From assembly GCF_000224085.1 (NCBI RefSeq), contig NC_015945.1, positions 2,367,501 through 2,431,500 of the forward strand: a stretch of 64,000 bases of DNA, written 5' to 3'. Below, piece after piece: positions 10,930 through 19,693 of this stretch (its first letter is position 1; each line of letters opens with the position of its first letter). Under the pieces are notes generated by a model. It saw only the letters and a list, made by a program, of their open reading frames with translations, was not told the DNA's origin and did not search any database. This DNA is from Allomuricauda ruestringensis DSM 13258. GTDB lineage: Bacteria > Bacteroidota > Bacteroidia > Flavobacteriales > Flavobacteriaceae. The translations under genes and the position numbers were made by a program.

Positions 10930-13900
10930 ATGGAAAAAATTACTTTCTTGAATTTCAAGAAGAGCACACTACTATTGTTACTTCTATTTTTGGGATTGCC
11001 TATATATTCTTCTACCATTGTCCCGGCAATCAATCCAATGAAGAGTATAGCTGACTCCTATTTAATGAGTGGCAATACCGACTCTGATGGTGATGGCGTA
11101 CCTGATAGTATCGATATCGACAGTGATAACGATGGTATATTGGACGTTGTGGAAGATGCAAACCTGGATGGCGATAACAATCCCGCTACCAACCCGACCG
11201 ATTCCGATCGCGACGGTATCCCGAATTATCTGGATTTGGATTCCGATGGTGACGGACTGTTGGATAATTATGAAGCCCAAAACTTTGCAGACTTTCGGTT
11301 ACCTTCCGGTGTGGATTCCGATGGAAATGGGTTGGATGATATTTATGAGGATTCCCCAGGTGCAGGAAATGGATTGACACCTATAGATACCGATAGTGAT
11401 GATGTACCGGATTATTTGGATATGGATTCGGATAATGATGGGATACTTGATCAGAACGAATCCAGTGTGGTAAGTACAGATTTTGATTGCAGTACGGTTC
11501 CGAAACTAAATTTTGGAATGGAACCAACCCTGGAATCGGGCGATGCACTTTCCGAAGGCGCCGTTTATCGTTATCAAGGAGTTGAAGAAAGTTTGGATGC
11601 ACTGGTTACGATTGAAAAAGTAGTGAATGGTGAGATTTTATATTTTGACCAGAATGAGACCGACGCAGAATTTTTTAAACCAGAAATTTATTTCACCACA
11701 ACATCAGAAGAAAGAAGACCTTACGTAGATTTTAGGATCTCTTTTGTGGAACAGGGCACAAATACACCCGTTGTTTTAGAAGAATTCAGCGCAAATTTTA
11801 TTGATGTTGATGGGAACGGGGACTATCAAGAATATAATCGATTCAATACACCGGCAAGTTATACCCTCGATGCCGATAATGAAATAACGGTTCAAAATAC
11901 CACAGGTGGGTTTTTAGTGAATGGAGGTACCCGGGAATATGATGGTATCTCAAATGAACATCCCTCAGTAAACGTTGCTGTTGAGTTTATAAACATTGAC
12001 TCTTTTGTCTTCCGTTTTGGAATTCAGGCAGATGTGGATGACAATTTTAAAACGAACGTGGCAAGACAGGCTGGTATACAATTTACATGTTTAGATAATT
12101 TTAATGACCCACAAACGGTCAATTTTAGCGAAGATATCGATAGCGACGGCGATGGATATCCCGATAGATTGGATATCGACAGTGATGACGATGGAATTCT
12201 GGACAACGTAGAGGCGCAACCTACTTTTGAGTATATTCCTCCATCGGGAGAGGACCTTAACGGAAACGGACTTGACGATGCCTACGAAAGTGGCGATACA
12301 ATGGGGCTTTCATTAGAAGATACTGATGCTGATGGAACTCCAGATTATTTGGATGACGACAGTGATAATGACTGGGTGCCGGATAATAATGAAGGGAACG
12401 ATTTCAATTTCGATGGAATACCCGATTGGGCTTATACGGGTGTAGATTCGGATGGTGATGGTCTTGACGATGGTTATGAAGGCAGTGATGTAAATGACGG
12501 CTTTGATGTGAACGATGAAATTGAAAACCCTGCAACTGATCTACCAGATAGAGATGGTACTGAGGATGTTAACTATCGAGATATTGATGATGACGGTGAT
12601 GGAATAGATACTCCGGATGAAGATGCCAATGGTGATGGCGACCCCACCAATGATGATACCGATGAAGACGGCACGCCAGACTATTTGGATAATGATACAG
12701 ATACAGATGGTGATGGAGTTACCGATGAGGATGAAGAGGAAGATGGAACCGACCCGACCGATCCTTGCGATTTTATTGAAGAGCATATCACTCAGCCACA
12801 AACTGGGGATTATTTAATTGCCGATTGTGACGGAGATGGGGTAACTAACGAAGATGAAAAAGAAGATGGTACTGATCCATTTGATCCCTGCGACTATAAC
12901 CCAGAAAGTGTGACCTTACCACAAACAGGTGACTACCTTGAGGCAGATTGTGATGGTGACGGTGTTACCAATGGTGATGAAAAAGAGGACGGAACGGATC
13001 CCCAGGACCCATGCGATTTTGTGCTCGACAGTCAAACAGTTGATCCAGATTCAACATGGAACAGCTCTGATTGTGATGGGGATGGGGTAACCAACGAAGA
13101 TGAAAAAGAAGATGGCACGGATCCATTAGATCCATGTGACTATAACCCAGAAAGTATAACCTTGCCACAATCTGCAGATTGGGAAGCTTTGGATTGTGAT
13201 GGTGATGGTAATCCAAATGAAACAGACCCCGATCCATTAACGGCCAATGCTAACGATGACTATGGTTCAACACCGGCACTTACTGAGGTTGCAATAAATG
13301 TTTTGGAGAACGATGATTATCTCCCTAACAACGATCCTATCAACGTAGGGGTGACAAATTTGTCAAGAATTGGAGGAGATGCAAGTGGTACGGTCACTTT
13401 TGATGATGAGACCGGCTTTGTAAACTATACTCCGGTAGCGTCCGAATCCAATTCAACGGTTACCATAATTTATCAAGTATGTAATATTTTGCCCGACCCA
13501 AGTGTTTGCGCTTCAGCAACCATATATATTGAGGTTGGTGCAAATGTATTGGATGCAGTGGATGATAACTATACAGCAAATGTAGGTGAAGATAGTGTGA
13601 TTGCAGATAGCAACGTACTGTCCAATGATACGTATAACGATGGGTCTGTAACCTTGGCCGATGTAATATTGACCTCCACATCAACCAACGAACTTATCAT
13701 CAACGAAGATGGAAGTGTAAGTGTTGTGCCCGGAACCGAAGCAGGTACGTATACCATTGGTTACACTATCTGTGATGTTTTGGATGTAAACAATTGTGAT
13801 TCCGCTACGGTAACCGTTGAGGTATTGCAAGGAACAGGCACTATGATTGATGCAGTGGATGATAACTATACAGCAAGTGTGGGAGAAGATGGTGTGATTG

Positions 13901-14718
13901 CAGATAGCAACGTACTGTCCAATGATACGTATAACGGTGAGCCTGTAACCTTGGCGGATGTTATATTGACCTCTACACCAACAGAAGAACTTATCATCAA
14001 CGAAGATGGAAGTATAAGTGTTGTACCCGGAACCGAAGCAGGTACGTATACCATCGGTTACACTATCTGTGATGTTTTGGATGTAAACAATTGTGATTCC
14101 GCTACGGTAACCATTGAGGTATTGCAAGGTGAGGATAATGTTATAGATGCCATCGATGATGCATATAATGCAGGTGCTGGAGGTGGATTGATTGCCAATA
14201 GCGATGTACTGTTCAACGACACTTTGAACGGTGAGATAGTGTCTTTGATTGATGTAATATTAACTTCTACCCCAACAAATGGGCTTACTATTAACGAAAA
14301 TGGGAGTGTATCCGTTGCACCGGGAACACAACCCGGTACTTACACTATTAAATATACCATTTGTGAGGCGGCCAACCCAAACAATTGTGATACAGCCACG
14401 GTTAGGGTGGAAGTGGACAATATCGAAGTAAACCAGATGTTGACACCGAATGGGGATTTAAAAAATGATTTTCTCTTCATTCGAGGTGTCGAGTATATCA
14501 AATCAAGCTCCATCAAAATATTTAACCGTTGGGGAACCCTTGTATTTGAAGGCAACAACTACGACAATGTAAACAATGTTTTTGATGGGCGCGTTAGAGG
14601 GAAATCAGCCTTGAGCGTAAACGATTACCTTCCGGCAGGGGTGTATTTTTACATATTTAATTACGAAACCGTGCAGGGAAGCTTCACAGACTCCGAATAC
14701 ATTTATATAAGCAGATAA
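10930..14718 (+). CDS. Giant Asp-rich T9SS type B adhesin with thrombospondin type 3-like repeats
   Basis: A predicted surface adhesin of 1262 residues. A signal peptide (TLLLLLLFLGLPIYSS) is followed by calcium-binding thrombospondin type 3-like repeats (DSDGDGVPD, DSDNDGILD) at ~51-180. A beta-rich domain occupies ~186-398. More type 3 repeats follow, including a strict 41-residue repeat (12700-13200). An Ig/cadherin-like domain and three 99-residue Ig-like repeats (875 to ~1160) come next. The last ~100 residues (MLTPNGDLKNDF, IFNRWGTLVFEG, LPAGVYFY) are a gliding-motility-associated, T9SS type B sorting domain. A PorP/SprF gene follows after 12 bases and an OmpA-family gene after that, so this is the likely cargo of that operon. 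The ligand cannot be told from sequence. Confidence 0.9.
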   Translation: MEKITFLNFKKSTLLLLLLFLGLPIYSSTIVPAINPMKSIADSYLMSGNTDSDGDGVPDSIDIDSDNDGILDVVEDANLDGDNNPATNPTDSDRDGIPNYLDLDSDGDGLLDNYEAQNFADFRLPSGVDSDGNGLDDIYEDSPGAGNGLTPIDTDSDDVPDYLDMDSDNDGILDQNESSVVSTDFDCSTVPKLNFGMEPTLESGDALSEGAVYRYQGVEESLDALVTIEKVVNGEILYFDQNETDAEFFKPEIYFTTTSEERRPYVDFRISFVEQGTNTPVVLEEFSANFIDVDGNGDYQEYNRFNTPASYTLDADNEITVQNTTGGFLVNGGTREYDGISNEHPSVNVAVEFINIDSFVFRFGIQADVDDNFKTNVARQAGIQFTCLDNFNDPQTVNFSEDIDSDGDGYPDRLDIDSDDDGILDNVEAQPTFEYIPPSGEDLNGNGLDDAYESGDTMGLSLEDTDADGTPDYLDDDSDNDWVPDNNEGNDFNFDGIPDWAYTGVDSDGDGLDDGYEGSDVNDGFDVNDEIENPATDLPDRDGTEDVNYRDIDDDGDGIDTPDEDANGDGDPTNDDTDEDGTPDYLDNDTDTDGDGVTDEDEEEDGTDPTDPCDFIEEHITQPQTGDYLIADCDGDGVTNEDEKEDGTDPFDPCDYNPESVTLPQTGDYLEADCDGDGVTNGDEKEDGTDPQDPCDFVLDSQTVDPDSTWNSSDCDGDGVTNEDEKEDGTDPLDPCDYNPESITLPQSADWEALDCDGDGNPNETDPDPLTANANDDYGSTPALTEVAINVLENDDYLPNNDPINVGVTNLSRIGGDASGTVTFDDETGFVNYTPVASESNSTVTIIYQVCNILPDPSVCASATIYIEVGANVLDAVDDNYTANVGEDSVIADSNVLSNDTYNDGSVTLADVILTSTSTNELIINEDGSVSVVPGTEAGTYTIGYTICDVLDVNNCDSATVTVEVLQGTGTMIDAVDDNYTASVGEDGVIADSNVLSNDTYNGEPVTLADVILTSTPTEELIINEDGSISVVPGTEAGTYTIGYTICDVLDVNNCDSATVTIEVLQGEDNVIDAIDDAYNAGAGGGLIANSDVLFNDTLNGEIVSLIDVILTSTPTNGLTINENGSVSVAPGTQPGTYTIKYTICEAANPNNCDTATVRVEVDNIEVNQMLTPNGDLKNDFLFIRGVEYIKSSSIKIFNRWGTLVFEGNNYDNVNNVFDGRVRGKSALSVNDYLPAGVYFYIFNYETVQGSFTDSEYIYISR
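12700..13200 (+). repeat. Tandem 123-bp repeat in the adhesin gene
   Basis: Repeat starts at 12700, 12823, 12946, 13069 and a partial fifth at 13192 are exactly 123 bases apart (41 codons). Each encodes D-C/T-DGDGVT followed by EDGTDP and a DPCD motif, with a cysteine pair per unit in most copies. The period is longer than the canonical ~13-residue type 3 repeat, so this is a higher-order duplication. Confidence 0.85.
13552..14442 (+). repeat. Three tandem 297-bp Ig-like cassettes
   Basis: Copies begin at 13552, 13849 and 14146, exactly 297 bases (99 codons) apart. Copies 1 and 2 are almost identical at DNA level (for example GATAGCAACGTACTGTCCAA in both). Copy 3 is clearly diverged. Each encodes a domain starting DAVDDNY or DAIDDAY and ending with an NNCD...ATV strand. 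Confidence 0.88.
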
Positions 14719-14730
14719 GATATTGATAGA

Positions 14731-15678
14731 ATGGTAAAAAAACATTTTTTAACTACGTTGTTGTTTATTGGAATTGTATCCACGGGTGCAATCGCCCAAC
14801 AGGATGCCCAATATACTCAATACATGTATAATACCTTGAGTGTCAACCCTGCTTACGCCGGGTCTAGGGGGCAGCTTAGTTTTGCCGGACTGTACCGATC
14901 ACAATGGGTAGGTTTGGACGGTGCTCCGGAAACTTTCACCTTAAACTTACATTCACCCATACGCAACAGTAGGTTGGGATACGGTATTTCCATTGTTAAC
15001 GATAATATTGGTGACGGTGTGGTACAGGAAACCTATTTGGATGCCGTTGTATCCTACACTATTGATGTTTCCATGGACGCCAAGTTATCTTTTGGGTTGA
15101 AAGCAGGTGGAAATATGTTGAGTTTGGATTTCAACAGACTTCGGAATTTTGACCAAGAAGTGGTCAACCAAAATAATATAGACAACAGGTTCACTCCTAA
15201 TTTTGGGCTTGGGATCTATTATCACACAGATAAGTTTTATGTAGGGGTTTCCGCTCCAAACGTTCTGGAATCAGAGTATTTTGATAATGACAACTCGGAC
15301 GATGGAGTAAATTTTCTCTCCGCAGAACGCATGAATATTTATTTGATTACCGGATATGTTTTTGATTTGGGGGCAGACCTTCAATTTAAACCAGCATTGC
15401 TTACAAAAGCGGTAGGGGGGGCACCATTGCAGGTAGACCTTTCCGCAAGCTTCCTGTTTGCCAATAAATTCAGTTTTGGAGCAGCTTACCGTTGGGATGC
15501 TGCAGTGAGTGGCTTGGTAGGTTTTCAAGTAACGGACCAGATTATGTTGGGATTGGCCTATGATCGCGAAACAACGGAATTGGGGGGAACACAGTTCAAC
15601 GACGGATCTTTTGAAGTATTCTTAAGATTGGAATTGTTAAAATCCTTCCAAAGAACCATATCACCTAGATTCTTTTAA
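14731..15678 (+). CDS. PorP/SprF family T9SS-associated outer membrane protein (module A)
   Basis: A 315-residue predicted outer membrane beta-barrel. A signal peptide (FLTTLLFIGIVSTGAIAQ) precedes the family signature QQDAQYTQYMYNTLSVNPAY and GLYRSQWVGLDGAPET. The C-terminus SPRFF ends in an aromatic residue, as usual for barrels. PorP/SprF proteins are known partners in T9SS secretion or attachment of type B cargo such as SprB. The gene lies 12 bases after the giant adhesin and 2 bases before the OmpA-family gene, so cargo, barrel and OmpA protein form one operon. A paralogue with the same motifs is encoded at 21725. The pairing with the upstream adhesin is inferred from gene order. Confidence 0.92.
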   Translation: MVKKHFLTTLLFIGIVSTGAIAQQDAQYTQYMYNTLSVNPAYAGSRGQLSFAGLYRSQWVGLDGAPETFTLNLHSPIRNSRLGYGISIVNDNIGDGVVQETYLDAVVSYTIDVSMDAKLSFGLKAGGNMLSLDFNRLRNFDQEVVNQNNIDNRFTPNFGLGIYYHTDKFYVGVSAPNVLESEYFDNDNSDDGVNFLSAERMNIYLITGYVFDLGADLQFKPALLTKAVGGAPLQVDLSASFLFANKFSFGAAYRWDAAVSGLVGFQVTDQIMLGLAYDRETTELGGTQFNDGSFEVFLRLELLKSFQRTISPRFF

Positions 15679-15680
15679 TA

Positions 15681-17639
15681 ATGTTTAGAATGCTGAAAAG
15701 AATACTCACATTATTTATCATCGTTTGTGGATGTCTGGTCAACGTAAATGCGCAACAGGACAGTATTCCCGATAAGCAGACTGCCAGGGTTATGGAAAAG
15801 GCCGACGAGCGGTACAGGCAATACTCCTTTAGTCCGGCAATAGATATTTACAAAAAAGTGTTGGACAAGGGATATAGCTCTCCAGATTTGTTAAAAAGGC
15901 TGGGAAACGCTTACTATTTTAACGCTAAGTACAAAGAAGCAGCAGATACCTATAAAAAGTTGGAAGAAACTTACCCAAATGAGATGTCTGTGGAAGATAT
16001 TTTCCGATATGCACAAAGTTTAAAGTCGGTAGGGAACTATGATAAGGCTGCCCAAGTTATGCAGAGTTTTAAGGAAATGACCTCTTCCATGGTAGATTTT
16101 GATGAAGACTACATGGCCAAAATTGAGGAGAACTCCGGCAGGTATACCATAAAATCATTCCCCTACAACAGCAAGTATTCAGATTTTGCCGCTGCCTATT
16201 ACGAAAAAGGCCTCATTTTCGCTTCCGATCGCGATACGGGCAACTTTGCGAGGTACAGGCACACATGGAACGCCAGAGATTTTTTAGACCTTTACAAGGT
16301 AAATGCCGATAGTGTTTCCAACGATAAGGTAGTAAAACTGGAAGGTGATGTAAATACACGATTGCATGAATCCACATCGGTGGTCACTAAAGATGGTACC
16401 ACCATGTACTTTACCCGAAACAATTTCTTCGATGGAAGAAAGAAGAAGGATGAAGAAGGAATCATACGCTTAAAAATCTTTAGTGCAGAATATATTGATG
16501 GAAAGTGGACCAATATTGTGGAACTCCCATTCAATAGCGATTCTTATTCCGTGGCCCACCCCATGTTGAGTCCAGATGGCAAGAAACTCTATTTCGTTTC
16601 CGATATGCCTGGGAGTTTGGGGGAGTCGGATATTTTTGTGACAGAGATTATAGGAGATGGTACCTATGGTCCGATCCAAAATTTAGGCGACAATATCAAT
16701 ACCATGGCCAGGGAAACATTCCCGTACATAACCCAAGAAGGAGTACTATACTTTTCGTCCGATGGGCACCAAGGATTGGGCGGATTGGATGTTTTTGCCA
16801 CTAAAATCGCGTACAACGATTATACCCAGCCAGTGGTTAACGTAGGAAAACCAGTCAATACTCCCAAAGATGACTTTTCCTTTATCTACAACACCGAAGA
16901 TAAAACAGGATATTTCGCTTCAAACAGGGATGGAGGCATGGGAGATGATGACATTTACGAGTTTGTGGAGAATGAGCCACTTACATTGGACTGTATCCAA
17001 GAAGTCTCAGGAACTGTTAGAGATCGCATTTCTAACGAGGTTCTGGCCGGAGCAACCGTAAAAGTCATCGATGAGGAAAATAATGAAATTTCTTCTACTA
17101 TTACTGATTCTGATGGTAACTACATACTACAATTGGATTGTTCCAAAGGTAATTTTGTAAGAGCATCAAGGGATGGTTATGTACCTGCAGAAGAATATTT
17201 GCCAATATCTGATGGAAAACCCCGAATCGTGGATTTTTATTTGGAGCGCGATTTGGTCACCGGAGGATTTGGCGACGACTTGGCAAAGTTACTACAGTTG
17301 AGCACCATATACTTTGATTTGAACAAGTATAATATCCGACCAGATGCTGAAATTGAGATCCAGAAAGTAATTGTGGCCATGGAAAAATACCCAAGTCTGA
17401 AAATTAAGGTAAACTCACATACCGATAGCCGGGGTGTTGACGCCTATAACCTTTGGTTATCACAAAAAAGAGCAGAATCCACTGTTGATTATATGATTTC
17501 CAAAGGAATTTCCCCTTCCAGATTAGAGGGTGAAGGATTTGGCGAAACCCGATTGGTAAATGACTGTATAAATGGCTCAAAATGCTCCGAAGAGGAACAT
17601 CAACTTAATAGAAGATCGGAGTTCATCATTTTTGAATAA
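15681..17639 (+). CDS. OmpA-family protein with TPR, PD40 and regulatory-like domains
   Basis: A 652-residue predicted periplasmic/outer-membrane protein. A signal peptide (LFIIVCGCLVNVNAQ) is followed by TPR-like helices at ~30-140 and PD40 beta-propeller repeats (HPMLSPDGKKLYFVSD). A carboxypeptidase-regulatory-like beta-sandwich starts near residue 440 (VSGTVRDRISNEVLAGATVK). A C-terminal OmpA peptidoglycan-binding domain starts near residue 535 (TIYFDLNKYNIRPDAE, HTDSRG, NRRSEFIIFE). This layout resembles PorE-type proteins that tie T9SS parts to peptidoglycan. It is the last gene of module A and is followed by a terminator. The start at 15681 is two bases after the PorP/SprF stop; an ATG three codons later is an equal alternative. 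Confidence 0.88.
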   Translation: MFRMLKRILTLFIIVCGCLVNVNAQQDSIPDKQTARVMEKADERYRQYSFSPAIDIYKKVLDKGYSSPDLLKRLGNAYYFNAKYKEAADTYKKLEETYPNEMSVEDIFRYAQSLKSVGNYDKAAQVMQSFKEMTSSMVDFDEDYMAKIEENSGRYTIKSFPYNSKYSDFAAAYYEKGLIFASDRDTGNFARYRHTWNARDFLDLYKVNADSVSNDKVVKLEGDVNTRLHESTSVVTKDGTTMYFTRNNFFDGRKKKDEEGIIRLKIFSAEYIDGKWTNIVELPFNSDSYSVAHPMLSPDGKKLYFVSDMPGSLGESDIFVTEIIGDGTYGPIQNLGDNINTMARETFPYITQEGVLYFSSDGHQGLGGLDVFATKIAYNDYTQPVVNVGKPVNTPKDDFSFIYNTEDKTGYFASNRDGGMGDDDIYEFVENEPLTLDCIQEVSGTVRDRISNEVLAGATVKVIDEENNEISSTITDSDGNYILQLDCSKGNFVRASRDGYVPAEEYLPISDGKPRIVDFYLERDLVTGGFGDDLAKLLQLSTIYFDLNKYNIRPDAEIEIQKVIVAMEKYPSLKIKVNSHTDSRGVDAYNLWLSQKRAESTVDYMISKGISPSRLEGEGFGETRLVNDCINGSKCSEEEHQLNRRSEFIIFE

Positions 17640-17662
17640 AGACTTTTTATCAAAAAATATTC

Positions 17663-17691
17663 AAGCGGTCTCATTATGGGGCCGTTTTTTT
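17663..17691 (+). terminator. Rho-independent terminator closing module A
   Basis: Stem CGGTCTC / GGGGCCG (fully paired with G:T pairs), loop ATTAT, then a run of seven T. It starts about 25 bases after the OmpA-family stop and separates modules A and B. Confidence 0.82.
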
Positions 17692-17942
17692 ATGGATCCT
17701 ACTTCAATTTATTCCTACTATTTTATTGGATAATTCACTTCTTCATAGTGAAGCCTGATACTTTCCCGTTTCCGTAAACTTGTAAGATTCAACCTACTAA
17801 ACCCACTGTTCTATTTAGGTCTTATCGATGAACAGTCTTTAAAAAAGCATGAAAAAATATTGGGGTCACCTCAAAATTTACGGACTATACAGTTCTATTC
17901 CATCTGTTCACAACAATTATTTTCAGCCCCTAAAAGTGGGGG

Positions 17943-17950
17943 TAAATTTG
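17943..17950 (+). promoter_or_regulatory. Candidate TAnnTTTG promoter box for module B
   Basis: The box reads TAAATTTG, a match to the Bacteroidota -7 element. The predicted start site near 17957 leaves a leader of about 97 bases. The -33 region (TTTTCAG) is a weak match, so the call is tentative. Confidence 0.5.
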
Positions 17951-18053
17951 TATCAGGTTGAAAATTCGGTAAGTAGAACTACATAAGAACTAGTAGACCA
18001 AAAATACAAAATCAACAAGACAACAAACACAATCCTCAACTAATAGTAACCTC

Positions 18054-19670
18054 ATGAAAAAGAGCATTCTAGCCCTATTTTTTCTTTTTTTTACAGGAAT
18101 TGCCTTTTCTCAAACCACAGTAACCCTTCAGGATCAATGCAATTGTGAGGTCCTTAAGGGTACGGATGTTTCCAGTTCTGGTGCGATAACACCAGTTGGT
18201 GCAGATTTGGGCGATATCTACGTAAATACCAATACAGGAACCATATATTTTTGGGATGGTGATTCATGGGAGTTGACATTTATCGATACTAATACGGTAA
18301 ATAGTAGAATGGAGGTGGTCGGAACAGACTTGGTGCTAACAGACTCGGACGATAATATCGTTTCGATTCCTCTTACGGATGTTGCAGCAGGAGGAGCCGT
18401 TGGTCCTCAAGGCCCACAAGGCGACCCCGGCGTGCAAGGTCCGCAAGGCCCAACTGGTGAACAAGGCCTAGTCGGAGATAAAGGAGATAAAGGTGATAAG
18501 GGTGAGACCGGGGACAAAGGCCCACAGGGCGACCCCGGCATACAGGGTCCGCAAGGCCCAACTGGTGAACAAGGTCCGCAAGGTCCAGTAGGTGAGCAGG
18601 GTCCCGTTGGTGCACAAGGCCCACAGGGCGACCCCGGCGTGCAAGGTCCGCAAGGCCCAACGGGAGAACAAGGTCCGGTCGGCGATAAAGGAGAAACAGG
18701 CGATAAGGGTGAGACCGGGGACAAAGGCCCACAGGGCGACCCCGGCATACAAGGTCCGCAAGGCCCAGTAGGAGAACAAGGCCTAGTCGGAGATAAAGGA
18801 GAAACAGGCGATAAGGGAGAGACCGGGGACAAAGGCCCACAGGGCGACCCCGGCGTGCAAGGTCCGCAAGGTCCAGTAGGATTGCAAGGCCCAACTGGTG
18901 AACAAGGCCTAGTCGGCGATAAAGGAGATACAGGCGATAAGGGAGAGACCGGGGACAAGGGTCCACAGGGCGACCCCGGCGTACAAGGTCCGCAAGGCCC
19001 GGTAGGATTGCAAGGTCCTACTGGTGAACAAGGCCCACAGGGCCCAATAGGAGAGCAAGGCCCAATTGGCGAACAAGGCCCTGATGGACTTGCTAATTTA
19101 GTTGTGACAACTGCAGAACCTGCAGGGCTTAACTGTACAGTTGGAGGAGTAAAAGTCGAAACTGGAATTGACGACAATAATAATGGTACATTAGATATTA
19201 GTGAAGTTGATTACACAGAATATGTTTGTAATGGTGATCCTTCAACAGATGATCAAAAAGCATCAGAAGTGGATTCAGATACTCCGGTAGATGTAGACGG
19301 AGATGGAAACACGGAAGCTACGGTAGAAGACGTAATTCAGGATATAGCGCCAATTACATCCAAAGCGGCAAGAATCTTTTATCCACCATCAATTGCAATT
19401 GATGCTTCAACCAATGGCACTTTTAGTCTTGATCTCTACCAAGAATACATCAACCAGTATGGTTCGCCAACAGTCGGAAGTACGGGTGCACCTGCTGCAA
19501 TTCCAACTTATAGTCGTACTGATTTGTATTACTACGTAACCTATGCAGACCCTACAGTGTTCGACACTGGAAGTATGACAATCGATGCAAATGGTAATTT
19601 GAATTATACTGTTCAGGCACAACCTGCCGACTACAATGCATTGATCAACGTGGTTTTTGTAGTAAAATAA
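18054..19670 (+). CDS. Secreted collagen-like protein with 76 Gly-X-Y triplets
   Basis: A 538-residue predicted exported protein. The signal peptide ([16 protein letters not shown]) is followed by an N-terminal domain to residue 116 with a WDGDSWEL motif. Residues 117-344 are about 76 uninterrupted Gly-X-Y triplets built from GPQGDPG, GEQG and [10 protein letters not shown] blocks. After that come a DUF7151-like stretch ([26 protein letters not shown]) and a C-terminal beta-rich domain ending [11 protein letters not shown]. Collagen-like repeats form trimeric triple helices; the Lys-Gly-Asp/Glu pairs are known stabilisers where hydroxyproline is absent. No T9SS C-terminal domain is visible, so the route beyond the inner membrane is unknown. 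It heads the module B operon, 23 bases before the next adhesin. Confidence 0.88.
   Translation: MKKSILALFFLFFTGIAFSQTTVTLQDQCNCEVLKGTDVSSSGAITPVGADLGDIYVNTNTGTIYFWDGDSWELTFIDTNTVNSRMEVVGTDLVLTDSDDNIVSIPLTDVAAGGAVGPQGPQGDPGVQGPQGPTGEQGLVGDKGDKGDKGETGDKGPQGDPGIQGPQGPTGEQGPQGPVGEQGPVGAQGPQGDPGVQGPQGPTGEQGPVGDKGETGDKGETGDKGPQGDPGIQGPQGPVGEQGLVGDKGETGDKGETGDKGPQGDPGVQGPQGPVGLQGPTGEQGLVGDKGDTGDKGETGDKGPQGDPGVQGPQGPVGLQGPTGEQGPQGPIGEQGPIGEQGPDGLANLVVTTAEPAGLNCTVGGVKVETGIDDNNNGTLDISEVDYTEYVCNGDPSTDDQKASEVDSDTPVDVDGDGNTEATVEDVIQDIAPITSKAARIFYPPSIAIDASTNGTFSLDLYQEYINQYGSPTVGSTGAPAAIPTYSRTDLYYYVTYADPTVFDTGSMTIDANGNLNYTVQAQPADYNALINVVFVVK
18402..19085 (+). repeat. Collagen-type direct repeats at DNA level
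   Basis: The block CCACAGGGCGACCCCGGC recurs about six times with near-identical flanks (GACAAAGGC before, CAAGGTCCGCAAGG after). The spacing varies by multiples of 9 bases. The tract is visibly richer in G and C than its surroundings. Such repeats invite slippage and length variation between strains. Confidence 0.85.
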
Positions 19671-19693
19671 TAAGGACTAAAGACGGATAGAAT

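Larger units (their letters stand above)
17640..18053. other. Intergenic region between the two surface modules
   Basis: About 410 bases without a gene. The first 50 hold the module A terminator. Positions 17943-17950 hold a TAnnTTTG box that could drive module B, leaving an AT-rich leader of about 95 bases before the collagen-like gene. I see no ORF or repeat in the remainder. Confidence 0.5.

Noticed and set aside
18402..19085. CRISPR-like look of the regularly repeated tract
   Set aside because: Repeats are in-frame Gly-X-Y codons with no unique spacers and lie inside a signal-peptide protein.
18407..19177. 256-residue minus-strand frame rich in Pro, Cys and Ser opposite the collagen-like gene
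   Set aside because: It is the antisense of Gly-X-Y codons; low complexity and the absence of a start context explain it.
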